Positions 43,513-51,919 of a DNA stretch of 64,000 bases are shown piece by piece (positions within the stretch are counted from its first letter, which is position 1; every line of letters begins with the position of its first letter). The notes beneath the pieces are model-generated. The model was not told the DNA's origin. It ran no database searches and saw only the letters and a program-made list of their open reading frames with translations. The translations under genes and the position numbers were made by a program. The stretch is taken from the NCBI RefSeq assembly GCF_014084105.1, contig NZ_CP048289.1, positions 6,519,922 through 6,583,921 of the forward strand, written 5' to 3'. Origin of the DNA: Streptacidiphilus sp. P02-A3a. Lineage in GTDB: Bacteria > Actinomycetota > Actinomycetes > Streptomycetales > Streptomycetaceae.

Positions 43513-43737
43513 ATGAGCGCAACCACGCAGGTTGAGATCCACTAGGCCCGGCCGGGCGACCTCGTGGTCTTCGGCAACGCCCCGGGGACGCACGTGGTCG
43601 TCCTGCTGGAGAGCGGGGCGAACGGCCTCAGCGCGATGTGCGTGTCGCACGGGCAGGAGAACGACCCGCCCCGTCGGTCCCGCAGGATTTATCACCCCGG
43701 TCGGGGCTGGAGTGAAGTCTCCAGCCCCGACCCGCGT
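43513..43737 (+). pseudogene. Small gene interrupted by one amber codon (PGDLVVFG/SHGQE-type protein)
   Basis: AGGAG 7 nt before the ATG starts a reading frame of 10 codons that hits TAG at 43543-43545. The same frame then continues open with clearly coding sequence: ARPGDLVVFGNAPGTHVVVLL and VSHGQEND, resembling small actinobacterial proteins with an NlpC/P60-like PGDLVxFG...HV...SHGQE pattern. One base change (for example TAC to TAG) explains the interruption. The natural stop cannot be placed: the frame runs on into the terminator and the opposite-strand adhesin gene, so the 3' end may also be lost. Sequencing error or readthrough are alternatives. Confidence 0.6.
43699..43732 (-). terminator. 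Terminator of the CAA/SpaA gene
   Basis: A perfect 14-bp stem (GGTCGGGGCTGGAG and its complement) with a 6-nt loop, 4 nt beyond the minus-strand stop at 43737. Confidence 0.8.
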
Positions 43738-45560
43738 CAGCGCTTCCCGGTGTGGCCGCGCGGCTTGGGCGGGCAGGGTTTGGGCGGGCACGGTTTCGGC
43801 GGGCAGGGCGTGGGCGGGCACTCCTTGGTCTCCTTGACCGTGATCGCCACGCACGGGCTGCCCCGGTCGAGCTCGACGGCGGTCACCGCCGGGTCCGGCA
43901 GGTCGTAGCCGGCGGGCGCGGAGACCTCCCGCCAGTAGTAGCTGCCGAAGGGGAGCCCGTCGGCGGAGCAGATCCCGTCGGCCGGGGTGGTGCAGGGGGC
44001 GCCGACCTCGGTGTCGGGGTTGGCTCCGGTGGTCTGCAGGCCGTCGACGCCGTTGGTCTCGCGCCAGAGCTGGAAGACGGCACCGGCCAGCGGCTCGCCG
44101 GTGGCCGAGTCCACCTTCTGCACGCTGGTCGAGGCGGTCGTGTGGACCGCGGTCCTGGTGTCCCCGACGGTGACCCGGGCGTTCTGCCCGTCGCTCGCCA
44201 GGACCACCTGGCTGACCGCGGGGTCGGGCAGGTCGTAGCCGGGAGGCGCGGCGGTCTCCTGCCAGTAGTACGTCCCCAGCGGAAGGTCGCCCTCCGCGCA
44301 GACGCCGGTGGCCGGGGTGGCGCAGGGGGCGCCGACCCGGGTGTCCGGGTTGCCGCCGGTGGCCTGGAGGCCCGGGACGCCGTTCGACTCCCGCCACAGC
44401 TGGAAGGTCGCGCCCGCCAGCGGCTGCCCGGTGTCGGCGTCGACCTTGGTCACGGTGGTCGACGCGGTGGGCGTCGGCGGGGTGCCGCAGTCCGGGAGGT
44501 CGCCGTTGAAGGGGTAGGCGTGGAACTCGGTGCCGGTGCCGCCCGAGCCGCCCGAGGTGTGCGTCAGCGATCCGGTGGTGAAGAACCTGCCGTTCACACC
44601 GGGCATGTTGACGATCGCGGAGCTGCCCGGGTTGCCGACCAGCACGCTTCCCTGGAACTGCCCGGTGCCGGTGAGCGTGAGGGAGGTCGCGGTGGGGACG
44701 TTCCACAGCAGCCGCTCGCGCAGCTTGTTCCACGGGGCGCTGTCGCTGAGGTCGCCGCTGAAGGTGCTGATGGTGCGGGCGCCGCCGACCAGGTTGACCA
44801 GCACCGTGGCGTTCGCCGGGATGTCCGCGAAGGCGACGCCCTGCGCTCCACCGCTGGACGAGGTGAGGTCGAAGTCGACGTTGAAGACCTGGAGCGCGGA
44901 GACGCCGTCACCGGTGAACAGGGTCTGGTATCCGTCGTTGACCGCCGTTCCGGTGGCGGGGCGGGGCGCGCCGATCCCGGCGTAGCACGCGCTGGCCGCC
45001 TGCAACTGGCCCCGCAGCGGGGAGTACCCGGCGACCGCCTGGCTGTCCTGGACCGGTGTGCCGATGATGGTGCCGGAGGCCGTTCCGGCGTAGCGGACCA
45101 CGCCGTCGTCGGCGAGCAGCCGCTGCCCGGCGGCCACGGTGACATTGCCTCCGGCGGTGAGGAAGTCCGCTCCGTCCGGCGGCGGGACCCGGGAGCCGAC
45201 GCCCGCGATCCCGATGTTGTAGGCGGCGCTCACCCCGACGGCCTTGTCCTGGTCGAAGTTCCCGAGGGTCACCACATGGCCCTCGGCCTCCGCGGCGGAG
45301 CCCCGGACGTCGAAGTCGCCGCCGACGAAGATGTTGACACCGGCGTCGCGGCCCGCGAAGGGACCGTTGTTGACCGGTGGGAAGGTCGCCGGACACTCGG
45401 CGCCGAGGCAGGGCCCCAGGCCTCCGGGGAGTCCGGCCGCGGACGCGGCCGACGGTGCGACGAGCGACAGGCCGAACGGGACCAGCGTCAGGGCCAGGGC
45501 GGAGCTGAACCGTCGTCTCCAGAAGGCGGCGCTGGTCACAGGGTACTGACTGGATTTCAC
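43737..45560 (-). CDS. Secreted CAA-domain/SpaA-domain surface adhesin with Cys-Pro tail
   Basis: A 607-residue secreted protein. The signal peptide spans about residues 1-42 (FWRRRF, hydrophobic core, ASA-AG). A choice-of-anchor A domain follows (about 43-345: [23 protein letters not shown], then [11 protein letters not shown]). Two SpaA/prealbumin-like domains come next, each with Lys at its start (VTKVDAD, VQKVDSA) and Glu before [16 protein letters not shown] (WQETAA, WREVSA), the residues forming an intramolecular isopeptide bond. The C-terminus is a CPPKP repeat with a basic end; there is no LPXTG or membrane anchor. GTG 45560 is chosen over ATG 45587 because GAGAGGA lies 5 nt before it. 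Probably a cell-surface or hyphal adhesin. Confidence 0.82.
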   Translation of the reverse strand: MKSSQYPVTSAAFWRRRFSSALALTLVPFGLSLVAPSAASAAGLPGGLGPCLGAECPATFPPVNNGPFAGRDAGVNIFVGGDFDVRGSAAEAEGHVVTLGNFDQDKAVGVSAAYNIGIAGVGSRVPPPDGADFLTAGGNVTVAAGQRLLADDGVVRYAGTASGTIIGTPVQDSQAVAGYSPLRGQLQAASACYAGIGAPRPATGTAVNDGYQTLFTGDGVSALQVFNVDFDLTSSSGGAQGVAFADIPANATVLVNLVGGARTISTFSGDLSDSAPWNKLRERLLWNVPTATSLTLTGTGQFQGSVLVGNPGSSAIVNMPGVNGRFFTTGSLTHTSGGSGGTGTEFHAYPFNGDLPDCGTPPTPTASTTVTKVDADTGQPLAGATFQLWRESNGVPGLQATGGNPDTRVGAPCATPATGVCAEGDLPLGTYYWQETAAPPGYDLPDPAVSQVVLASDGQNARVTVGDTRTAVHTTASTSVQKVDSATGEPLAGAVFQLWRETNGVDGLQTTGANPDTEVGAPCTTPADGICSADGLPFGSYYWREVSAPAGYDLPDPAVTAVELDRGSPCVAITVKETKECPPTPCPPKPCPPKPCPPKPRGHTGKR

Positions 45561-45713
45561 CTCGGTCCTCTCACAGCGTGAGAACAATGGAACGCTGGAG
45601 ATTCCCGGGATCGGGGCGATCAGAGACCCTCGGGCGGCAATTTCATCCTATTAGCATGCTGGTCCACCCGCATGGCACAGGCCCGCGCGGCACAGGCCCG
45701 CACGGTCGGGCTC

Positions 45714-45750
45714 GTTCGGTCAGGGCCGTTCGGTCAGGGCCGTTCGGTCA
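45714..45750. repeat. 14-bp tandem repeat spanning the acyltransferase stop codon
   Basis: Two full copies and a partial third of GTTCGGTCAGGGCC at 45714, 45728 and 45742. One copy encodes the LTERP-stop end of the acyltransferase. A separate 15-bp duplication (GGCACAGGCCCGC) lies just outside, at about 45674-45703. Confidence 0.8.
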
Positions 45751-46333
45751 GTTCGCCCTCCTTCTCGTCGTGCAGCGCCCCGGTCTCCGGGCACTCCCAG
45801 ACGCCGGGCTCGCCCTGACGTTCGACCAGTCGTACTCCTGCGCGACCGACCCAGCCGATCCTGCGCGCCGGGACCCCCGCCACCAGCGCGAAGTCGGGGA
45901 CGTCCCGGGTGACCACGGCCCCGGCCGCGACCAGGGCCCAGCGGCCGACCGAGACCGGTGCCACGCACACGGACCTGGCGCCGAGCGAGGCCCCCTCGGC
46001 GACCCGGACCGCCACCGGCTGCCAGTCGCCGCCGCGCTTGAGCCGACCGGCGGGGTCGACCGCGCGCGGGTAGTAGTCGTTGGTGAGCACCGCGGCCGGG
46101 CCGACGAAGACCCCGTCGCCGAGCTCCGCCGGTTCGTAGACCAGCGCGTAGTTCTGCAGCTTCACGTTGTCGCCGATGCGCACGCCCGGTCCGACGTAGG
46201 CGCCCCGGCCCACCACGCAGCCCCGGCCCAGCACCGCCTCCTCCCGGATCTGCGCCAACTCCCAGACGGCGCTGCCGTCGCCCACCCGCGCGGTCGGGTC
46301 GACCTGGGCGGTGGACTGGATCACTGTGCTCAC
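45734..46333 (-). CDS. Hexapeptide-repeat acyltransferase (WlbB/WbpD-like)
   Basis: A 199-residue left-handed beta-helix acyltransferase. Imperfect hexapeptide repeats run from about residue 7 to 150 (AQVDPTARVGDGSAVWE, AYVGPGVRIGDNVKLQN, VFVGPAAVLTND, ASLGARSVCVAPVSVGRWALVAAGAVVTRDV, AGVPARRIGWV). The arrangement fits WlbB/WbpD enzymes that N-acetylate the 3-amino group of UDP-2-acetamido-3-amino-uronic acids. Here it is divergent from a WecG-WecC-WecB module making UDP-ManNAcA, so it could decorate that sugar, though no aminotransferase is visible. GAGGAGT lies 8 nt before the GTG. The C-terminus is encoded by a tandem repeat and may vary. Confidence 0.82.
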   Translation of the reverse strand: MSTVIQSTAQVDPTARVGDGSAVWELAQIREEAVLGRGCVVGRGAYVGPGVRIGDNVKLQNYALVYEPAELGDGVFVGPAAVLTNDYYPRAVDPAGRLKRGGDWQPVAVRVAEGASLGARSVCVAPVSVGRWALVAAGAVVTRDVPDFALVAGVPARRIGWVGRAGVRLVERQGEPGVWECPETGALHDEKEGELTERP

Positions 46334-46743
46334 GGCGTCGGACTCCTCGACTGGGGGTGTGCGGACGGCGAAGGCCGATCCTAGGTGCTGGTGGTCCATC
46401 AGAAGCGGTTTACCGCAGTCCCGTTGTCCCGTATCGGACAGCTGTCCGGATTCCGGTGGGCGATCCGGCCGAAACCCCGCACAGCGTCGGGGGTTTCGCC
46501 AAAGCGTCGATCCACGGCCATCTTCCGACTTATCGTGTACCTGTACGCTCCACGCTGAACGCACAGAGCGACAAGTGACATGCGGTCACATCAGGGGGGT
46601 CGTACCTGGTGGTGGCCTGGTCCGCGGGGTCGGAGGGGAGACCGACCCTGTGCCCGGACCCGTTCTGCCTGCGCGTCCTCCATGCTCACATCCAGCAAGC
46701 ACGTGTCAGGCTCCGTCACGCCCACAACTTCGGTGAAGGTTTG
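46334..46743. promoter_or_regulatory. Divergent control region of the polysaccharide locus
   Basis: About 410 bp without a supported gene separates the acyltransferase (minus) from the polysaccharide operon (plus). It contains the 14-bp palindrome CGGACAGCTGTCCG at 46435-46448 and an AT-richer stretch (about 46525-46585) with GTACCTGTAC, likely the promoter zone. GGTGAAGG precedes the ATG at 46744. Confidence 0.55.
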
Positions 46744-47937
46744 ATGACCACCACACGATTGCAGGCCCTCGCCCGAGAGGACCTGCCACTGCACGCACTC
46801 GCCGAACGGCTGCTGTTACTCGCCGAGAACGGCTTACCGGCGATGTACCGGCCGGAGGCGGACACCTTCGCCTTCACCATGGCCGGGTCGCCCGCCGCCG
46901 ACGGCTCCTGGCAGTTGGAGCGGCGCGGGACCAGCACCCGCTACGCGGCCATCACCGCGCTGGGGGCCAGGTTCCTGCCGGAGGAACGGCAGCGGGCCGT
47001 CCTCGGCGGGCACACCGCCGAGGAGTTCACCGGCCTGCTGGTACAGCGCTTACCGGAGGTGCGGAACCTCGGTGACGCGGCGCTGATCACCTGGAGCGCC
47101 GCCGAGACCGCCCACCCCGAGCTCTCCGACGCGCTGGCGCGACTGGCCGTACTGGAGCGGGCCGACGGCCCCCGGTACACGGTCGAGGCAGCCTGGGTGC
47201 TGTCCGCCCTCGCCGCCGCCCACACCGCCACCGACGGCGCCCCGGACCTGCGGAAACGCCTGACCGCCGCCAGGGAGCCGCTGCTGCGCTCCCGGATCGG
47301 CGACTCCCCGCTCTTCCCGCACGCCACCGGGCCGGGCCTGGTGCCCTGGTACCGGTCGCACGTGAGCTGCTTCGCCGACCAGACCTACCCGATCCAGGCG
47401 CTGGCCCGCGCCCACGCCGCCACCGCCGCCGGGGGCGGCGACGGCGACCCGGAGGCGCTGGCCGCGGCCGACGCCTGCGCGGCGCGGATCTGCGAGCTGC
47501 AGGGCGACGGCGGGCAGTGGTGGTGGCACTACGACGCGCGCCGGGGCACGGTGGTCGAGGGCTACCCGGTCTACAGCGTGCACCAGCACGCGATGGCGCC
47601 GACCGCGCTGTTCGACCTCACCGACGCCGGCGGCGCCGACTTCGGCGCGGCGATCCGGCGCGGACTGCGCTGGATGACCGAGGTGCCGGAGCTCGCGGCG
47701 GCCGACGCGGCCGAGCCGATGGTGCTGGACGGGCTCGGGGTCACCTGGCGCAAGGTCTACCGCGGCGATCCCCGCAAGGCCGTGCGCGGCGCCCGGGGAC
47801 TGGCCACCCGCGCGGTCCCCGGCCTGCGGATCGCGACCCTGGACCGGGTCTTCACCCCGGCCTCGGTGGACCGGGAGTGCCGCCCCTACGAGTTCGGCTG
47901 GCTGCTGCACGCCTGGCTCGGGGGGACGCGCGGATGA
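46744..47937 (+). CDS. Unassigned protein of the polysaccharide locus (possible alpha/alpha-barrel)
   Basis: A 397-residue cytoplasmic protein without signal peptide. It is rich in Ala/Leu helices and has aromatic and His stretches, most strikingly GQWWWHYD, VEGYPVYSVHQHAMAPTAL and YEFGWLLHAWLGG. The pattern is reminiscent of six-hairpin alpha/alpha barrels (glycosidases, lyases, epimerases). I do not recognise a named family. It is first in the plus-strand polysaccharide operon and overlaps the WecG-like gene by 4 bp (ATGA), so it should act on the same glycan or its precursor. Confidence 0.7.
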   Translation: MTTTRLQALAREDLPLHALAERLLLLAENGLPAMYRPEADTFAFTMAGSPAADGSWQLERRGTSTRYAAITALGARFLPEERQRAVLGGHTAEEFTGLLVQRLPEVRNLGDAALITWSAAETAHPELSDALARLAVLERADGPRYTVEAAWVLSALAAAHTATDGAPDLRKRLTAAREPLLRSRIGDSPLFPHATGPGLVPWYRSHVSCFADQTYPIQALARAHAATAAGGGDGDPEALAAADACAARICELQGDGGQWWWHYDARRGTVVEGYPVYSVHQHAMAPTALFDLTDAGGADFGAAIRRGLRWMTEVPELAAADAAEPMVLDGLGVTWRKVYRGDPRKAVRGARGLATRAVPGLRIATLDRVFTPASVDRECRPYEFGWLLHAWLGGTRG

Positions 47938-48701
47938 CCCGGCAGACCCTGTTCGGTTTCGAACTCGACGCGTTGACCATGGACCAGACCGTGGACCGCT
48001 GCCTCACCGCGGTACGCGAGGGCGAGCAGCTGGAGATCGGGGTGGTGAACGCCGCCAAGCTGGTCAACATGCGGCGCGACCCGCGGCTGGCCGGGGCCGT
48101 GTCGGGCTGCGACCTGGTGCTCGCCGACGGGCAGGCCGTGGTCTGGGCCGCTAGGCTGCTGCGCGCCCCGCTGCCGGAGCGGGTGGCCGGTATCGACCTG
48201 TTCCTGCGGCTGCTGGCGGCGGCCGAGAAGTCCGGGCTCTCGGTCTACCTGCTGGGCGCCCGGCAACCGGTGCTGGACCTGATGCTCCAACAGATCTCCT
48301 CACGCTTCCCGGAGTTGAAGGTGGCCGGGAGCCGCAACGGCTACTTCGAGGACGCCGAGCAGGGCGCGGTCGCCGACGCGATCGCCGACAGCGGCGCGCA
48401 GTTGCTGTTCCTCGGGATGACCTCGCCCAAGAAGGAGCTGTTCACCGCGGGATACGGGCCGCGCAGCGGCGTGCGGGTGGTGCACGGCGTCGGCGGTTCC
48501 TTCGACATCCTGGCCGGGGTCACCCGCAGGGCCCCGGAGGTGTGGCAGCGGCTGGGCGCGGAGTGGCTCTACCGCGCGCTCCAGGAGCCGCGCCGCCTGG
48601 GGCGGCGCTACCTCACCACCAACACCCGCTTCCTGCTGATGACCGTCAGGGAGCTGGTCCGCCCCACCCCGTTGTACTCGGCGAACCGGAGGAGCCACTG
48701 A
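47934..48701 (+). CDS. WecG/TagA/CpsF family glycosyltransferase (GT26)
   Basis: A 255-residue GT26 enzyme: VVNAAKLVNMRRDPRL, CDLVLADGQAVVWAARLL (catalytic Asp-containing segment), VYLLGARQPVLD, LFLGMTSPKKELF, GVGGSFDILAGVTRRAPEVWQRLGAEWLYR. WecG transfers ManNAcA and TagA transfers ManNAc to a polyprenyl-diphosphate sugar on the inner membrane face. The next two genes encode UDP-ManNAc dehydrogenase and UDP-GlcNAc 2-epimerase, so UDP-ManNAcA is the likely donor. ATGA overlap upstream; the stop shares one base with the next ATG. Confidence 0.9.
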   Translation: MTRQTLFGFELDALTMDQTVDRCLTAVREGEQLEIGVVNAAKLVNMRRDPRLAGAVSGCDLVLADGQAVVWAARLLRAPLPERVAGIDLFLRLLAAAEKSGLSVYLLGARQPVLDLMLQQISSRFPELKVAGSRNGYFEDAEQGAVADAIADSGAQLLFLGMTSPKKELFTAGYGPRSGVRVVHGVGGSFDILAGVTRRAPEVWQRLGAEWLYRALQEPRRLGRRYLTTNTRFLLMTVRELVRPTPLYSANRRSH

Positions 48702-49957
48702 TGCGCGTCGTCATCGTCGGGCAGGGCTATGTGGGACTGCCGCTGGCAATCCGGGCCGCCGAGGTCGGGCACGAGGTGATCGGCTACGACGTCAACACCC
48801 GCCGGGTGAAGAGCCTGGCCGGCGGCGAGTCCTACGTGGAGGACGTCTCGGCCGAGCGGATCCGGGCCGCGCTGGCCGCTGGCAGCTACCGGCCGACCGA
48901 CCAGGCCCGGGACTGCGGCGGCTTCGACATCGCCGTGGTCACCGTGCCGACCCCGCTGCGCGAGGGCGTGCCGGACCTCAGCTACATCGAGGAGTCGGCC
49001 CGCACCCTGGCCCGCTACCTGCGGCCGGGGGCGACCGTGGTGCTGGAGTCGACCACCTACCCGGGGACCACCCAGGAGCTGTTCGGACCGCTGCTGGAGA
49101 CCGGCTCGGGGCTGGCCGCCGGAACCGACTTCCACCTCGGCTACAGCCCGGAGCGGATCGACCCGGGCAACACCGTCTGGGGGTTCCAGCAGACGCCCAA
49201 GGTCGTCTCCGGGGTGAACCCGGCCTCGCTGGCCGCCGTGCGCGGCTTCTACGACGGACTGGTCGACACCACCGTCCCGGTGGACTCGCCGATGGAGGCG
49301 GAGCTGGCCAAGCTGCTGGAGAACACCTTCCGGCACGTCAACATCGCACTGGTGAACGAGGTCGCGATGTTCGCCCGGCACCTGGGCATCGACGTCTGGC
49401 AGGCCATCGACGCCGCCTCCAGCAAGCCCTTCGGCTTCATGCGGTTCACCCCCGGGCCCGGCGTCGGCGGCCACTGCCTGCCGATCGACCCCTCCTACCT
49501 GTCCTGGCGGGTACAGCGCGAGCTGGGCCAGAACTTCCGCTTCGTCGAGCTGGCCAACGACATCAACAACCACATGCCGGAGTACGTGACCCGGCGCCTG
49601 GTCGACGCGTTCAACGTCCGGCGGCGCTCGGTCAACGGCTCGCGGGTGCTGCTGCTCGGCCTGGCCTACAAGAAGGACACCGGCGACGCCCGGGAGTCGC
49701 CCGCGCTGCGCGTCGCCCAACTGCTGCTGGACATGGGCGCCGAGGTCCGCGCGGTGGACCCGCACGTGGTCGAGGACATGGCGGTGGACGCCCGGCTGGT
49801 ACGGGTCGAGGCCTGCCCCGAGGAGCTGGCGGCGGCGGACGCGGTGGTGCTGCTCACCGACCACGACTCCTTCGACTACGACAGCGTGCTGGAGCACGCC
49901 CGGTACGTGCTGGACTGCCGACGGCGGCTGTCCGGGCCCACGGTGGAGGTGCTCTGA
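48701..49957 (+). CDS. wecC: Nucleotide sugar dehydrogenase (UDP-ManNAc/GlcNAc 6-dehydrogenase)
   Basis: A 418-residue UDP-sugar 6-dehydrogenase. The N-terminal NAD domain has GQGYVGLPLAIRAAEVG, and VTVPTPL and ESTTYPGTT follow. The catalytic Cys is in GPGVGGHCLPIDPSYL, with KLLENTFRHVNIALVNE in the linker helix and LGLAYKKDTGDARESPA in the UDP domain. The closest groups are WecC and WbpA/WbpO, which make UDP-ManNAcA or UDP-GlcNAcA by two-step NAD+ oxidation. The neighbouring 2-epimerase makes UDP-ManNAc the likely substrate. GGAGG lies just upstream of the ATG. Confidence 0.88.
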   Translation: MRVVIVGQGYVGLPLAIRAAEVGHEVIGYDVNTRRVKSLAGGESYVEDVSAERIRAALAAGSYRPTDQARDCGGFDIAVVTVPTPLREGVPDLSYIEESARTLARYLRPGATVVLESTTYPGTTQELFGPLLETGSGLAAGTDFHLGYSPERIDPGNTVWGFQQTPKVVSGVNPASLAAVRGFYDGLVDTTVPVDSPMEAELAKLLENTFRHVNIALVNEVAMFARHLGIDVWQAIDAASSKPFGFMRFTPGPGVGGHCLPIDPSYLSWRVQRELGQNFRFVELANDINNHMPEYVTRRLVDAFNVRRRSVNGSRVLLLGLAYKKDTGDARESPALRVAQLLLDMGAEVRAVDPHVVEDMAVDARLVRVEACPEELAAADAVVLLTDHDSFDYDSVLEHARYVLDCRRRLSGPTVEVL

Positions 49958-49959
49958 GC

Positions 49960-51090
49960 ATGCCGGGGAGCCAGCTGCGGATCGTCTGCGTCGCCGGGGC
50001 GCGGCCCAACTACATGAAGGTCAAACCGGTGATGGACGCCCTGGAGGCCCGGGGCGCCGAGGTGGTGCTGGTCCACACCGGGCAGCACTACGACGAGTCC
50101 ATGAACGAGGTCTTCTTCCGCGACCTGGGCATCCGGCCCCCGGACCACTTCCTCGGGGTCGGCTCCGGCAGCCACGCCGAGCAGACCGGGCGGGTGATGG
50201 CGGCCTTCGAGCCGCTGCTCGGCCAGGTCTCCCCGGACGCGGTGGTCGTCGTCGGCGACATCAACTCCACCCTGGCCTGCGCGCTGGTCACGGCGAAGGC
50301 CGGGCCGCTGCTGGCCCATGTGGAGGCGGGGCTGCGCAGCCGGGACTGGGCCATGCCGGAGGAGGTCAACCGGGTCGCCACCGACCGGGTCAGCGACTAC
50401 CTGCTGGCGTCGTCCCCGGACGCCGCCGAGAACCTGCGCGCCGAGGGCTACCGGGACGACCAGGTGCACCTGGTCGGCAACGTCATGATCGACACGCTGT
50501 TCGCCAACCTGGAGCGGGCCAGGGGGTCCGACGTGCTGGACCGGTACGGGCTGGCCAGGGGCGGCTACGGGCTGGTCACCCTGCACCGGCCGGCCAATGT
50601 GGACGACCCCGGGGTGCTCACCGGGCTGCTGAAGGCCCTGGGCGAGATCGCCGGGCACTGCCCGCTGCTGCTGCCGGTGCACCCGCGCGCGGCCGGGCGG
50701 CTGGCCGAACTCGGCGTCCCCGGCGGTCTCCGGCTGGTCCCCCCGGCCGGCTACCTGGACTTCATCGCGTTACAGGACGCCGCCCGGATCGTGCTCACCG
50801 ACTCGGGCGGCGTGCAGGAGGAGACCACGGCGCTGGGTGTGCCGTGCGTGACCCTGCGGGACAACACCGAGCGCCCGATCACCGTCGAGCAGGGCACCAA
50901 CGTGCTCGCCGGGCGCGCCCCGGAACGGATCGTGGCCGCCGTCACCCGGGTGCTGGCCGACCCGCCCGAACCGCGCCGCCCACCGCTGTGGGACGGGCAC
51001 GCGGGCGACCGGATCGCCGAGGTGCTGCTCTCCGGCGGCACCGCGGGCGACCGGCGCAGACCCACCGACCTGCCGCCGGGCTCCCGTTGA
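49960..51090 (+). CDS. wecB: UDP-N-acetylglucosamine 2-epimerase (non-hydrolysing)
   Basis: A 376-residue WecB-type epimerase: GARPNYMKVKPVMDAL, TGQHYDESMNEVFF, VVGDINSTLACAL, HVEAGLRSRDWAMPEEVNR, VTLHRPANVDD, LPVHPRA, and LTDSGGVQEETTALGVPCVTLRDNTERPITVEQGTN, which holds the UDP-binding residues. It converts UDP-GlcNAc to UDP-ManNAc for the dehydrogenase encoded immediately upstream (2-nt gap). The Arg/Pro-rich last 20 residues are not part of the fold. Confidence 0.92.
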   Translation: MPGSQLRIVCVAGARPNYMKVKPVMDALEARGAEVVLVHTGQHYDESMNEVFFRDLGIRPPDHFLGVGSGSHAEQTGRVMAAFEPLLGQVSPDAVVVVGDINSTLACALVTAKAGPLLAHVEAGLRSRDWAMPEEVNRVATDRVSDYLLASSPDAAENLRAEGYRDDQVHLVGNVMIDTLFANLERARGSDVLDRYGLARGGYGLVTLHRPANVDDPGVLTGLLKALGEIAGHCPLLLPVHPRAAGRLAELGVPGGLRLVPPAGYLDFIALQDAARIVLTDSGGVQEETTALGVPCVTLRDNTERPITVEQGTNVLAGRAPERIVAAVTRVLADPPEPRRPPLWDGHAGDRIAEVLLSGGTAGDRRRPTDLPPGSR

Positions 51091-51163
51091 GCCCTGCGGT
51101 GCCAGCTCGACACCCCGGCCGGACCCGGCCGGATCCACAACGCGGACCTCGAAGGGGAGGGCC

Positions 51164-51919
51164 ATGGATCTCGCGGAGATCTCTCGGGTCGTGCGCAGGC
51201 GGTGGCGCGTACTGCTGTCCGGACTGCTGGTCACCGGACTGCTGGCGGCCGGCGTCTTCTTCGCGGACCCCACCAAGTACCAGTCGCAGAGCACGGTGGA
51301 GCTGCTGAACTCGCAGAAGGCCACGGTCGCCTTCGACGGCAACCCGTTCCTCAGCACCCAGGTCGCGCTGACCGGCATGGTCGACAGCCTCTCGCGCAAC
51401 CTCGACTCCGACGCGTCCCAGACCGAGCTCGCGGCCCTCGGCGTCACCGGCACGCCCAGCGCGATGATCGCCAACAACGCGCTGGCGCCGCTGATGTGGC
51501 TGACGGTCACCGGGACCAACGCCGCCCAGGTGCTCAGGTCGGACCAGATCCTGACCTCCTACGCGCGGCAGCGGCTCCAGCAGCTCCAGGCGCAGCAGTC
51601 GGTGGACGCCGGCGCGATGATCCGGATGATGACCATCGTCGCCCCGCAGAAGGCCGCGGCGCAGACCAAGACCAAGATCGAGTACCTGGTGCTGGTCGCG
51701 CTGCTGGGGCTGGTGGTCAGCCTGGCCGGGTGCTTCTACGCCGAGGCCCGCAGTCGGCCGCTGCGGCACCCGCGGACCATGGAGGTCGAGAACTCGGGGG
51801 CGGACCCGGAACCCGGGCCGACCCCCGCCCGGGAACCGGAACCGGAGCGGGGACAGGAACAGGAGCCGCGACCGGAGCCGGACCTCGCGGACGACACCAT
51901 CCAGTTCTCGGTGCTGTGA
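51164..51919 (+). CDS. Wzz-like chain-length/polymerisation co-factor
   Basis: A 251-residue protein with an N-terminal helix (about 18-36), an extracytoplasmic Wzz-like region (YQSQSTVELL to MTIVAPQKA), a second helix (about 166-188), and an unusual Glu/Pro/Arg-rich cytoplasmic tail of about 60 residues. Bacterial Wzz/PCP proteins have this two-helix topology and set polymer length with Wzy. GGGGAGG lies 3-4 nt before the ATG. The flippase start overlaps its stop (GTGA). Confidence 0.8.
   Translation: MDLAEISRVVRRRWRVLLSGLLVTGLLAAGVFFADPTKYQSQSTVELLNSQKATVAFDGNPFLSTQVALTGMVDSLSRNLDSDASQTELAALGVTGTPSAMIANNALAPLMWLTVTGTNAAQVLRSDQILTSYARQRLQQLQAQQSVDAGAMIRMMTIVAPQKAAAQTKTKIEYLVLVALLGLVVSLAGCFYAEARSRPLRHPRTMEVENSGADPEPGPTPAREPEPERGQEQEPRPEPDLADDTIQFSVL

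Noticed and set aside
42904..44733. 609-codon minus-strand ORF running from the gene-free region into the adhesin gene
   Set aside because: It is out of frame with the CAA/SpaA gene, has no ribosome-binding site and shows no family pattern.
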